Positions 32,001-43,673 of a DNA stretch of 64,000 nucleotides are shown in pieces. Both the position numbers and the translations under genes were made by a program. Numbering within the stretch: the stretch's first letter is position 1; each line of letters opens with the position of its first letter. Source of the DNA: Adenophora triphylla var. japonica (taxonomy: Eukaryota > Streptophyta > Magnoliopsida > Asterales > Campanulaceae); assembly GCA_022495995.1 (NCBI GenBank), contig JAFEMH010002577.1, positions 124,001-188,000 on the forward strand, written 5' to 3'. Below the pieces are notes generated by a model. It saw nothing but the letters and a program-made list of their open reading frames with translations. It had not been told where the DNA came from and did no database searches.

Positions 32001-34810
32001 AAAACAATGAAATAGATTTACATACCCTAACAGCGTTTTGTTGTTCAAAAATGAATCTGAGATTCAAACTTTGAAATGTTGACGAACCTTTGATCTTCTC
32101 ATTGTTCTTCCTTGCGATGAATGGATCTTCAAGCTTTAGGTGATAACGGAATCACCCTCTATCGGTATTCCACACGCGAACGAACCTAGATCTTGTATGT
32201 TGTAGGATTGCTAGATGATCCCGATTGTTGAATCGTTATTCAACAATCAATGGTTGTTTATGGAATTAATTTGGGGTGTTTTGATCTATGATTCGTAATC
32301 AAGATCAATGATTTAGTGTTTCCAAAACCCTAAATTTCGTCTGCTATAGCTGAGGCAAAAGGGTTCTATTTATACATTATAAATATCCCTAACCTTTAGG
32401 GATAAGATCCCCTTTCCTAGCCAAAATTGGAGTCTGGAGGACCTTGTCCCGCATGGGACATAGCGTATCTCGCGCGGTACAAGTAATCTGTAACTTGGGA
32501 GCGGTCGCTCGCCTTGATTGGGAGCGGACGCTCACTTTGTCCAGAACCTTTGTCTCGCGCGGGACAAGCTTGTCTAGCGCGATACAACCCTCCTTCCAGC
32601 ATCCTAAAGTCTCTGCCTTCGAGGCGCCCGCCCCGCCTTCCGCCAGGCGCCTGCCTCACCCAAAATTCCATTTACCGGCCATTTTACAATTTGTTCTTTG
32701 TGTGTGACCCTTTAGGAATTATATTTTTTGTTGGTAGTGAATTGAAACATCAACCTCACAAGACATAAGCGATCTCTAGCAAGTCATTATGTCCACCCAA
32801 TTAAATATAACAGCAAAGCTTGATTCCTCGATAGATCATTGTCACAATCCCTTTGTCATACGATGTCATATTGAACATAAGTCATGGTCCACGTCAACTT
32901 ATATTGTTCAATGCTTTCTCGACTCCGAATATGTTGATAATCCAAGTGCATTTGATCTCTATCAAATATCTTGAGTACAGTCGTACATTTCATCAACACT
33001 ATTCATCGAGGAGCCCAAGCAGACATCTCTCTTTATGAGGGACAAATCTCATCTTGACTTATCATTATTCCCTACATGAATCTAATCGTGACACCATAGC
33101 CCTTATTTCTATCCTATTAAAGATAGTGTTATACTACATCAAACATAACCTTCATCATGTGGAAGACGATGATAATCTCAAGTACAAAGGATTCTATTGA
33201 CACGACTATCATGAGATTTAATCATGACATATATGACCATAGACCATGTCATAAATTTCATAGATGGGTTTGTCCAGTACCTTGTTCTCTAACAAGTACC
33301 CATAAGTGTAATGTGCATCCCCATGCATATAATCATTTCTATGATTATCCATTACCAACTTATACTAGTTATTCACAATAACTAGGGACACAGAATATTA
33401 TAATAAACATATAAAATATATAATACTCCAGATAAACATTCTCTATTATAAATGGTAAAGACGATTACATAACGGTATAAGTTATGAGTCAAAATAACTA
33501 TACGCCTAGGGCATAACACCAACAGAAGGTAGGGTTTCTAATCGATTGACACTTCCTAACCGATGGGTTTGAGGCATGACCGGTTATGGGGACCTCACCG
33601 GTCAGGAAGTTGTGAGAAAATAGCCTCTTAGGGATGAAAGGAATAAAATTGGAAATGTCAGCTTCAATCAGTTTTCTCCTCTCAGCATTTTCTTTGGATA
33701 GCTGAGAGGTGGATTTTTGGATTGGTTTGGATTTTGACAAGGATGATTAGGTAGAAGGAGTTAGAAATTTTTGGACTTGTGGTAGGACAGCTTATTTTCT
33801 CGTTGTCTTTTTGGGTCTGACTGATGGGGAGGTATAAGGAGCAATCGGTTGAGAGGAGGTTGTTGGCTTGGCTGTGTTGATCGACGGATCGGTTTCCTTT
33901 CTCTTAGCCGGTAGAGTGGGATCCGGTTGGGAGGACTCAGGCTCAGCAGATTTCTTTACCTTAGTCTTGTAAGCCTTCTTCTTCTTCTCAACCGGTTGAG
34001 CTCCGGTTGAGGCTTCACCGATTGAGGCTTCACCGATTGAGGTTGTTGCCTCTTTAGAAATTCTTCCTCAGTCAGATTTTTCAAAGGTTTTCACCCATGA
34101 CTAAGGGTAGCTGGGTTTACCGGCTGAAGCAGCAAGGATTGCAGGGTTCTTCCTCAGCACTCTGCTAACCAAAATATAATGGCATGGCTTGGCTTTGTAG
34201 GCTCTGGCAAAAGGCTTCTACTTTTGAAATTTCTTGAAGGCAATAATAATTATGTTGTAAATGAACGTACACCAATTGAATTCCTTCTTAAGGAGAATGG
34301 CAGTCATGGCTTCAAATTTGATCATTGTGATGCAGTGGTGTGATCAAGACCAGCAAATAATGCATCGGTCAACTATCTCAGCTAGGGCATAATTAAGAGC
34401 ATCAAGATCAGCCTTGTTGTTGCCTTCACCGGTTACGAAAGGCTCTTCTCCTATGATTTGAGCCCATTCCAACTTCATGTTATTCATTGAAACAGTTGAT
34501 GGACCGTTGAGGCTAGGGTTGGAAAGGCTTCAGCAATGGAGGCTGGGGAGAAGGTAAAAGGTACACCAACAATGGTTGACAAAATTGATGGCACTTCTCC
34601 AGCCTAGACATTCTCATCCAGAGACCCATTATCAAACAACTCATTTACTAACTCATAGTAAATGTCTTGATACCCTTCAGGCAAGAGAAATGGCAGAACA
34701 CTAGCACCAACAAGGATAGCTTTCAGAATCTTACCCTTCTCAGATTCGAAGAACGAAGATAAAATGTAACCTCCATATATGTCCTTCTTGGGGTTTGGTT
34801 TGGGAGCCAT
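29064..34810 (-). pseudogene. Long ORF downstream of copia pol (env-like position), unknown function
   Basis: A coding region, broken by frameshifts and by a 1.6-kb solo LTR, runs from an ATG at 34810 (MAPKPNPKKDIYGGYILSSF) leftward. Recognisable stretches: 31533-30922 (a Ser/Asp/Glu-rich segment with an SSSSSSSSG run), 30685-30236 (basic, proline-rich), 29829-29470 (repeated LTD/STD dipeptide contexts) and 29462-29064 (a Lys/Glu-rich coiled coil such as EEQKKANQKIRDLSAQLKDL, then a basic patch KKKRKREERKEKE). Without the solo LTR it would span about 4.1 kb. SIRE/Maximus elements carry an env-like ORF in this position, often with a C-terminal coiled coil. I see no convincing signal peptide or transmembrane segment. 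Function unknown. Confidence 0.55.
31913..33524 (-). repeat. Solo LTR with 5-bp TSD (GAAGG)
   Basis: 1612 bp with TGTTGG..CCAACA ends, flanked by GAAGG at 31908-31912 and 33525-33529. On the minus strand it begins TGTTGGTGTTATGCCCTAGG, matching the start of the LTR at 42-1398. The two share further blocks such as ATGGATAATCAT and GGGTACTTGTTAGAGAACAA. It has no PBS, PPT or coding sequence next to it. It contains GTCTCGCGCGGGAC near 32551-32564 and related CGCG words at 32440-32480 and 32573-32586. It splits the long ORF of the copia element. Confidence 0.92.
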
Positions 34811-35849
34811 CTGTAAACATCAAACATCAAAACACAACATTTTAAGTTAGAACATTTTATTAGATACACAAAAAAAAATATTCATCACTTTGAAAAAATT
34901 CTAAGTGTTCTAAGTGTTACCAGAATGATTGATAAGATATGAAGAGAAGTTTGAAGATTTGAAGAACTTCGAAGAAGAAGTTGAAGATCTTGGCCGCCGG
35001 TTGAGAGATGAAAGCTTGAGAGATTTTGAGAGTTTGAAAGAGAATGAGGATTTCAAAAAACCTACAAAGTTTGCTTTTGATTTCCTTATATAGGGAGAGA
35101 GAGAGGGAGGGAGGAGACGAAGGGGTTTTTTATTGGGAAGAGCAAAACTTTGTTCAAAACGTTTTAACTGATACTTAAAAATAGGGATAATGAAAAACGA
35201 ACTTAATGCAAATATGAAGCTTAAAATTAGGAACGTGTGTGCAACAGTTTAAATTTTAAACATAATAATGAATAAAAAGATAACCTTTTGAATAAATAAG
35301 AATAATACAGAGATTACATTTTTTATCAAAACAAAATTTTGATCTACCTATAAAGGTTGGTAAACAGCTTACTGTTGAATCAGACAAGCGGCTAAAAATA
35401 CTTGAAAGGACAGCAAGGTGTCAGACGCGCCGGTTAAAATGGATTGGTCCGGCCGCAGTTCGATGTCGGTTAGGCATTTGATTGACCGGTTGAACATGGA
35501 GTGACCGGTTGAGAGTAACCGTTTGAAGTCTTGACAGGTCAATGGGTATGACCGATTGAGATTATGATCGGTCAAGGGATATGATCGGTTGAGAGCTTGT
35601 TGCCATCGATTAAGGTTGAGGAGCAATGATAGGTTGAGGGTAAAAAGGGAATATCACCTTTTGATCAGTTGATCTTAGCTTACACAAGTATCAAAGTTAG
35701 CACAGTTTATCCACGTATATCAATCATGCCTAGTTCACCTCTAAGAAATTCAAACATTTAGTGTCTTAGGGATTTGTTAATATATCAGCTAACTGATAAT
35801 AAGTATGAACTTTTAAAAGAACAACATTACCCTTTTCATCATGGTCCTT
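34811..35849 (-). other. Spacer between copia RNase H and the long downstream ORF
   Basis: AT-rich leader (34811-35370) followed by a stretch dense in ACCGGTTGAG-like words (35430-35640). No domain recognised. Confidence 0.45.
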
Positions 35850-36262
35850 GAGGAAGTGGTATTTGATGTCTATTTGATTTGTATTGCAATGCATCACAGG
35901 ATTGTTAGAGACTGAGATGGTTGAGGAGTTGCTTCATACAAAGGATTTGTAAGCAGCAACTTCCAACAGCTATGTACTCAACCTCAGTTATAAAAGTGGA
36001 AATTGAATCTTGCTTCTTACAAGACCAGGAAACCAATCGGTGACCTAGAAATTGACAAGTCACACTAATACTTTTCCTTATGACCCTAAAAACTGTAAAA
36101 TCGGCATCTAAATAGCCAATTAGTGTAAAAGATGAGTCTCTAGGGTACCATAAACCTAAGTGAACAGTTCCCACAAGATATCTTATGATTCTTTTGACAA
36201 CTTGAAGGTGAGATTATCTAGGATCAGCTTGAAACCTAGCACACACACATACGGCAAACATG
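35850..36262 (-). pseudogene. Copia RNase H (C-terminal part of pol)
   Basis: Starting at the gypsy insertion site the minus strand reads MFAVCVCARFQ, then GTVHLGLWYPRDSSFTLIGY, LDADF, SWSCKKQDSIST and EVEYIAVGSCC, then KYHFLKDHDEKG and ADILTNP. These are the Ty1/copia RNase H blocks. The Asp of the DADF motif and the Glu of EVEYIA are present. A stop follows FQADPR, and other substitutions indicate decay. The upstream half of the domain is 9.9 kb away at 46165-46384, separated by the gypsy element. Confidence 0.85.
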
Positions 36263-36267
36263 ATATC
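36263..36267. repeat. Target site duplication (left) of the gypsy element
   Basis: ATATC here and at 46165-46169. The duplication falls in the codons of ..SRPDI | MFAVC.. of copia pol. Confidence 0.95.
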
Positions 36268-36842
36268 TGTTATGGGTAAAATTCAGGATTGCTACGTCTT
36301 GAGTTTTTGTCAGCATGTCAACATCTTCACACTCGCAAGCAAGGTAAACTATTTACTTGATTTAATTAATTATTTATTTCTGTTATATTTTAATTACAGG
36401 AATAAAAAGTACGTGGGAAAAACGTGTCCAATAAGACTCCTTTCAACGGCTCGGAAGACTAAGTCAAGATATAGATAACTTACCGAGATTGTAGGAAAAT
36501 TTGTTAGGATTTTATTTTTCCGTTATCTTCTTTTTTTATTTAAGCTCATGGCTGGAGACAACACACAAGGACACACGCACTACACTCACACAGTTCAAAA
36601 ATATACTTTGTAATTCGCCATAGCTTTCTACTTTGTAATTCATTATTAATACAATTGTTTGGGAAGGTAGGTGCTCATAATCACCTCCCGAGGTTTTGTG
36701 CCGGCGAGATAGTTATCTCAAGGGTTTTCCTCGTTACATGATCGAGTCATCTTGATTACATTGTTGCACCAATTATATTCCATTGCACCCTCCTTAGCTT
36801 CATTTCAATCCCTATCATTGTTGATTGTTTTTAGCCAAAACA
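36268..36842 (+). repeat. 5' LTR of the gypsy element
   Basis: 575 bp, TGTTATGGGT..GCCAAAACA. It is followed by the PBS TGGCGCCCACCG at 36846. Confidence 0.97.
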
Positions 36843-36904
36843 GTTTGGCGCCCACCGAGGGGCCATTGGTTTTTTAATTGGTTCAAATTTCTTACGTTTC
36901 TACC

Positions 36905-38580
36905 ATGTCTACCCAACCTTTGACTTCCGCCGTCACCAAAACCCTTCCTAGCAGTGTGAATCCTCAAACCAGTAACCGGTCAACAACCGGAGGCCAAGAA
37001 ACATTGCCTCCTCCTCCTCCTGTGAATTTCGGCAAAAAGCAGATGTCGCCATCTCCTGATCTTGAGATAAAGAGCATGGTGATGCAGATGAAGAATCAGC
37101 TTGATCGTCAACAGAATAGCACCTCCTTGATAGCCGAAAGCTTGATCAAGGTGCAGAAAGATCAGGAATTACTCTCTAAAAGAATGGATGCTGTCTCTCC
37201 TTACCGTCCTAGAGTTCTCGATTTCAACATTGGGGACAGCTCTTAAACTTTCAACGAATTCCTTCTAATGGCTTCATCTGTCAAAATGTCGACATCTTCT
37301 CCTCCCATTACGACCTCTGTGGCGATGTCGACACCCTTAGCCAGCAGTGCCTACAGGATGACTTTTCCAGAAGGGCCTATCTTCACTAATAGCACCATTC
37401 TGACATCCTCTACAGATAATGTTAATCCTTTCATTAATTTCAATACTAGTTCTACTTTAGATAATACTGCTCGTACCACTAACCCTTTTGCAGGAACCTA
37501 CATTGCAAATCAGCTTCAGGAATTAAGAGATATGATCATGAATGTGCCTGGTGTCACCCCGCCTATCCAACAAGTCTCCCCAACATGTTACAATCAATCT
37601 CGCTTTACTCCAGCAATTGCACATGTTGACATCCCGAAAGGATTCAGCGTTCCTGCCATGAAGTTATATGACGGAAGTTCTGATCCTGAGGAGCATGTCG
37701 CTCACTACCAAGAGAAAATGGAGATCGTTCGCATCCCGCTCCAGTTTCGTGAAGCTTGTTTGTGTCGAGGATTTGGTTCGACGTTGGTAGGCCCGGCATT
37801 GAAGTGGCTGATCCGTCAACCTCCTGGTTCTATTGGCTCATTCGCTCAGCTTGTCAACCTCTTCAACAATCAATTTTCTTGCAGCCGGCAATTTGAAAAG
37901 CTCACCAGCGATCTTTATCGTATCACTCTGCAACCCAATGAAGCATTAAAAGACTTTGTTAACAGGTTTAATAAAAAAAGTCTTGGAGATCCCCAACCTA
38001 GACATGGCAACAGCTGCAGAAGCCTTCAAAATGGGCTTGAAGAAGGATTCCCCTTACTATGAGGATCTGGTGATGAACCCGTGCAAGAAGATGGAAGATA
38101 TCCGAAATCGGGCCCTAAGATTTATCAGGCTGGAAGAGGACAAGATGCAGCAATCCAAGAATCCTGACAAAGCTTCAACATATGACCATCCTGACAGGAA
38201 GATAGAATCATCTCATTAAAGACAGAACAGATCCAGACCCTACCAGAGAAATGACCATAACAAAGTCAATTATGTGGAAGATGATGGGGATGATGATTAT
38301 ATTGAATCTCCTAAGATTTCTGATTATTGTTTTTCTGTGGATGTTTCAGGTATTCTGTGTGCAATGAGCAATCTTGGAGATAAAGCAAGGTGGCCTAGAA
38401 AGACTGACAAGTCATCCGGCTGGAAGGACAAATCCAAATGGTGCGCCTATCATGAAGATTTTGGACATCTTATCGAAGATTGCATCGCCTTGAGAAGAGA
38501 GATTAGTTACCTGTTGTCTAAGGGACATCTTAAAGAGCTCCTTGGGAACCGCAAGACCAAGATGGAGAACAAAGAACCCG
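36905..38580 (+). pseudogene. Gypsy gag
   Basis: The gag starts at ATG 36905 (MSTQPLTSAV). A Pro/Ser-rich N-terminal region is followed by the retrotransposon gag domain at about 37650-38050 (GPALKWLIRQPPGSIGSFAQ, FNNQFSCSRQFEKL, LKDFVNRFN). The nucleocapsid-like CAYHEDFGHLIEDC segment lies near 38440-38480. Lesions: TAA at 37244-37246; a one-base gain in the A-run at 37973-37979 that shifts the frame; TAA at 38217-38219. The product would form the virus-like particle. Confidence 0.85.
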
Positions 38581-41500
38581 TTGCAACCAGACCACCGTCT
38601 CCTCCACCGGTAACAAAGGTAATTAATGTTATTAGTGGTGGTTCTTATATTTGTGGTACTTCTTATTCTGCAGCTAAGAGATTCGCTAAGCAAGCTAAGG
38701 ATGAGAAACCCGAGAGATCCTCCAAGATGTCGCAGCTCACATCTCAAGATGTCATCTCCTTCGAAGAAAATGACCAGGACAATGTTATGGATCCACATCA
38801 TGACGCCTTGGTCGTTGCACTTCAGATAGCCAACTGCAAGGTCAGACGTATCCTAATAGATGGGGGCAGCTCTGTGAACCTCATCATGCTGGATGCTCTG
38901 AAGGAAATGAAGATCCCTGAAGACAGCATTGTAAAAAGGACCTCGGTGCTCGTGGGTTTCAGTGGAGAAACCAAAAGTACAGTGGGTGAGATTACACTTC
39001 TAGTCTACGTAGAGGGTATCAATTCCATGGAGAAATACTGTGTAATTGATAGTGCAACTTGTTATAATGTAATCCTGGGAAGACCGTGGATCCATGGGAT
39101 GAAGGTTGTACCATCCACCTATCACCAATGTGTCAAGATGCCGACACCTTGGGGTGTTGTCAAGGTTTACAGTGATCAAAAGTCAGCTAAAGAATGTTAT
39201 ATGACTTCCATGAAGGCATCAACAACCCCTAAGATGGCATAGCAATTACAGAGAAAGGCCCGTGAGATTCTGGAGGCGAAGGAGCATGATTTAAAAGAGA
39301 TACTCTTAGATCCTTCAAACCCAGATCTCAAGGTGCTGGTTGGCCAAGATGTTCCAGCAGAAATAGAAGAAGATCTTATTAATCTTTTGAAAAGCAGGAT
39401 TAGAAGCTTCGCATGGAAACATGAAGATATGACAGGCATCAGTAAAGATGTGATCACCCACAAACTCAACATTGATCCATCCTTTAGACCAATCCACCAA
39501 AAGAGAAGGAAGTTCGCACAAGAAAGGAACATTATCATCCAAGAAGAAGTGGACAGACTGCTCAAAGCTAAGATGATCAGAGAGGTCGAATACCCAAGAT
39601 GGCTAGCAAATGTGGTGGTAGTAGAAAAGAAGAACGGAAAATGGAGAGTTTGTGTTGACTTCACAGACTTGAACAAAGCTTGTCCAAAAGATCCTTTCCC
39701 CTTGCCGCACATTGATACTCTGGTAGATGCTACTTGTGGACATGAAGTGTTGACTTTCCTAGATGCGTCTTCAGGATTCCAGCAAATCCAAATGGAGCCA
39801 TCCGACCAAGAGGATACCGCCTTCATCACCCCAACAGGTATTTATTGTTATATTGCAATGCCTTTTGGACTAAGAAATGTAGGTGCTACATATCAGAGGC
39901 TAGTCAACATGATGTTCAAAGAGCAGATTGGGGACACTATGGAGGTATACATCGACGATATGGTGATAAAGTCGAAGAAGGATGAAGATCATGTTCGAGA
40001 TCTTGCTCAAGCATTTGACATTCTAGACAAGTTCAACATGAAGCTGAACCCAAGCAAAATGCAATTTTGGCATGAAGTCCGGGAAATTCTTGGGGTACAT
40101 GGTGACGCAGAGAGGGATAGAAGCAAGTCCAGAACAAATAAAAGCCATCATCAACTTAACGTCACCCAAATCCATAAAAGATGTTCAAAGATTGACAGGA
40201 AAGGTGGCAACATTGAATCGATTCATCTCAAAATCCTCAGACAGATGCAAGCCATTCTATGACATCTTAAAGAAGAATTCTAGGTTCGAGTGGACTGATA
40301 AGCATGAACAAGCCTTTCAAGATTTGAAGCTGTACCTGTCAACACCTCCCCTTCTTTCAAAGCCTCAAAAAGGTGAGCCATTGTGTGTGTCTACTTAGCT
40401 GTCTCTGAAATCGCAGTTAGTGCCGTCCTGGTCCGTGATCAAGATGGCATCCAGCAGCCAATATACTATGTAAGTAAAACATTGCTCGATGCGAAAACCA
40501 GGTATTCACACCTTGAAAAATTAATATTAGCTTTAATTTCTGCTTCAATTAAGTTAAGGCATTATTTTGAAACTCATGTTATTGTCATCTGTACTAACTA
40601 TCCAATAAAAAGTGTAATGAGAAAACCAGAAATGTCAGGAAGAATGGCCAAGTGGTCCGTTCAGTTAAGCACTTATGACATCAAATATGAGCCTAGAACA
40701 GCAATAAAATCACAAGCACTTGCAGATTTTGTGGCAGACTTTAGTCCAAGTATGCAACCAGAAGTAGAACTTGAAGTACAACAACTCCAAGATGGAGACA
40801 CCCTGAGGATGTGGACTCTATTCACAGATGGTGCTTCTAATATGAGGGGCACAGGGCTAGGTGTTGTCCTAAAGTCACCACAAGGGGACATCATACCCTA
40901 GGCCATTAGTTGTGATTTTAAAGCCACCAATAATGAGGCAGAGTACGAAGCCTTAATCGTGAGCCTATCCGTGGCTCTAGACATGAACATCAAAGCAATA
41001 CATGCCATTAGTTGTGATTTTAAAGCCACCAATAATGAGGCAGAGTACGAAGCCTTAATTGTGGGCCTATCCGTGGCTCTAGACATGAACATCAAAGCAA
41101 TACAGGTATATAGTGATTCATTATTACTTGTAAATCATTTTAACGGTTCCTATGCAGCAAAAAATGCCAAGATGACAGCTTATTTGGGCATTGTAAAAAT
41201 TTTGGCAAGCAAATTTCAAATATTCTCTTTCGAACAAATACCCCGAGAAGATAACTCTCAAGCAGATGCATTGGCTAATCTTGGATCAGCTTTCAAAAGC
41301 TTATCTCAGGCTAATATCCCAATCATACATGTTGACATCCCTGCTGTGGAAAGGTTAGAACTATTCTGTATAGATGACGATATCCCTGATAGTCAGATGG
41401 AGATATCTTGGACGACGCCAATAATTAAATATCTTCAAGATGGCACTATCCCTGATGAAGAAAAGAATGCTAGAGCATTCAGGGTAAGGATTTCAAGATT

Positions 41501-42640
41501 TATATTAATAGATAATGTGCTATTTAAGAAATCATTTGCAGGTCCATATTTGAGATGTCTCGAAGTCGACCAAGCTAAAGAAGTCCTAAGAGAGTTACAT
41601 GAAGGATCATGTGGTAACCATTCTGGGGGCAGAAGCTTATATACAAAAGCTGCGAGAATTGGTTGTGCGGCAACAATGCGACAAGATGCTACCATCTTTG
41701 CCAAGAAATGTGATTCCTGCCAGAGGCATAGCGACATCTTGCATCAGCCCGCAGAATTGCTTCATCCAATCCTCTCTACTTGGCGGTTCATGAGATGGGG
41801 AATGGATATAATGGGAAAATTGCCTAAAGCTCCTGGAGGAAAAGTTTTCTTGCTTGCTATGACCGATTATTTCTCTAAATGGGTTGAGGCTGAATCCTAT
41901 GTGCAAGTTCGTGATAAGGAAGTCATATCCTTCATTAAGAGAAATATATTTAGTAGGTTTGGCATCCCATCTGAAATAATATGTGACAACGGCTCTCAAT
42001 TCATCAGCAAGAAGACCCAAGATTTTCTTGCTAGGTGGGGAGTTAAGATGGTGACATCTTCACCTGTGCATCCTCAAGCTAATGGCCAGGCAGAATCAAG
42101 CAACAAAATAATCATCAATAACCTGAAGAAGAGGCTAGATCAAAAGAAAGACAGATGGGCAGAAGAGCTTCCCTTTGTCCTTTGGGCAGATAGAACCACA
42201 CCAAAAAACGCGACAGGCCAAACCTCTATTCCTTAGTGTTCGGAGCAGAAGCGGTCATCCCAGCAGAAATTATCGTCCCCAGTGCCAGGCTCAAGATGTT
42301 GACACCAGAGAGAAATGATGCCAACCTGAGTCATGATCTAGACACCATTGACGAACTAAGGGACCTTGCAAAGATCAAGATAGCAGCATATCAACAGAAG
42401 ATTGCAAGATCCTACAACAAGAATGTTAGATTGCGAAAATTCCAAGTTGGTGATTTAGTCCTACGGAAGGTATTTCTGAATACAAGAGAACCCAATGCTG
42501 GAAAGATGGCTCCCAAATGGGAAGGGCCATACCTAGTGGATGCTGAAGCAGGCAAAGGTTCCTATTGGCTATCGACTCTAGAGGGAGCAAGGATTCCCAG
42601 AAGCTGGAATGCCATCCATCTCAAAACCTACTTTATGTAA
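38581..42640 (+). pseudogene. Gypsy pol (PR-RT-RH-aRH-INT)
   Basis: Protease with IDGGSS at 38856-38873. RT with the catalytic YIDD at 39948-39959. A gypsy RNase H segment follows (FEWTDKHEQAF, then SAVLVRDQDG and YYVSKTLLDAKTRYSHLEKL). An archaeal-type RNase H follows (LFTDGASN near 40827; NNEAEYEALI; REDNSQADALANLGSAF). Integrase has an HHCC zinc finger (NHSGGR..CDSCQRH) and DDE residues in GMDIMG, CDNGSQF and GQAESSNK. Lesions: TAG at 39240 and 40899, a +1 shift near 40066, a two-base gain in a TG run near 40385, and a frameshift near 42230. The second RNase H also has a 102-bp internal duplication. Confidence 0.9.
40903..41106 (+). repeat. 102-bp in-frame tandem duplication in the second RNase H
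   Basis: CCATTAGTTGTGATTTTAAA at 40903 recurs at 41005; the 102-bp units differ at only about two positions. The duplication adds 34 codons within the NNEAEYEAL region and lies just after the TAG at 40899. Confidence 0.95.
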
Positions 42641-43673
42641 GTTTACATGATTATTTTACAATGCAAATAAAACCAAGGTACGATCTTTACCATCCTAAGT
42701 TCAATAAATGTACTTGTTTCCATTTTTATTCAATTTTTGGAATAATTACTGACTTAAGCGTCGGAGGGGCGTTAGCTAAGCTAACGCACACCCCTAACAT
42801 GTTTCTGTTTTGCAAGGAAACGAGAAACATTAAATGTAACTCACTGATTAACTAAGATGTAAGCATCCTCCCAGGAACTTAACATCTTAAATCAGGTACG
42901 GACTATCTCTTACTCTTTATTTAGAAAGTATTTTTATAGTTCTTTTATTTCCTTTTAATAAAATGTGACATCAGAAAAGATGTCGAAATCTTTCATTAAC
43001 TTGTTATTTAATTTTTGCAAGAAGTTGGCACCTTAAACTGGAAATCTCCAAATTCAGTCCAAATCCTCGTGAAAACAACCGTTTTAAGACTGGCCATCTC
43101 ACTTCCGTTTAAGGTACTTAATCCCTTCAAAGGTTTAAAGAAATTTCTTTCTTTCACCGCATTAAGGTTTAAACACCTCGCCTGGAGCGCACGATGTCAA
43201 CCTTGATTGAGGTGTGTGGTGGGCCCGTATGTTTAATATATACGAATTACCCATCACCACTCAATCAATGTGTTAGACCCTAAGATCTTTACAATTGGTT
43301 ATGACACTCACGTGTCATCTAAGTACAAACGGTTATTGACATTTACATGTCAATCTACGTAATTGCAAAGGATTTCTACATCCACTCGCAAGTTGTTACC
43401 ATCTACGAAGAGGTTAACATATCAACCTCCTAAAAAACGTTTTTCATAAAGATACTTGGGGATAGTTTTTTCCAAAACCCAAGCAAAAGTTTTTCCTACA
43501 GAAAGCATAAACAGTGATGGACCAACCCAACACTTGAAAAACAAATTGTCTTGGCCCTTATGGGCCGATTACAAACCAAAATATTGTCTTCGGGACGCAG
43601 CCCATTTCAAACCAAAGTTTTTTAAACCAAATTTTTTCAAAACCAAAAGTTTTTACCATATTACCTTCTTCCT
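42641..43673 (+). other. Non-coding spacer of the gypsy element
   Basis: The region between integrase and the antisense gene. No domain was recognised on either strand. Confidence 0.5.

Noticed and set aside
38412..38801. Minus-strand ORFs across gypsy gag-pol (also 39197-39829, 41637-42020)
   Set aside because: They are shadows of the sense-coding frames and have no introns or domains, unlike the antisense gene at 43674-45352.
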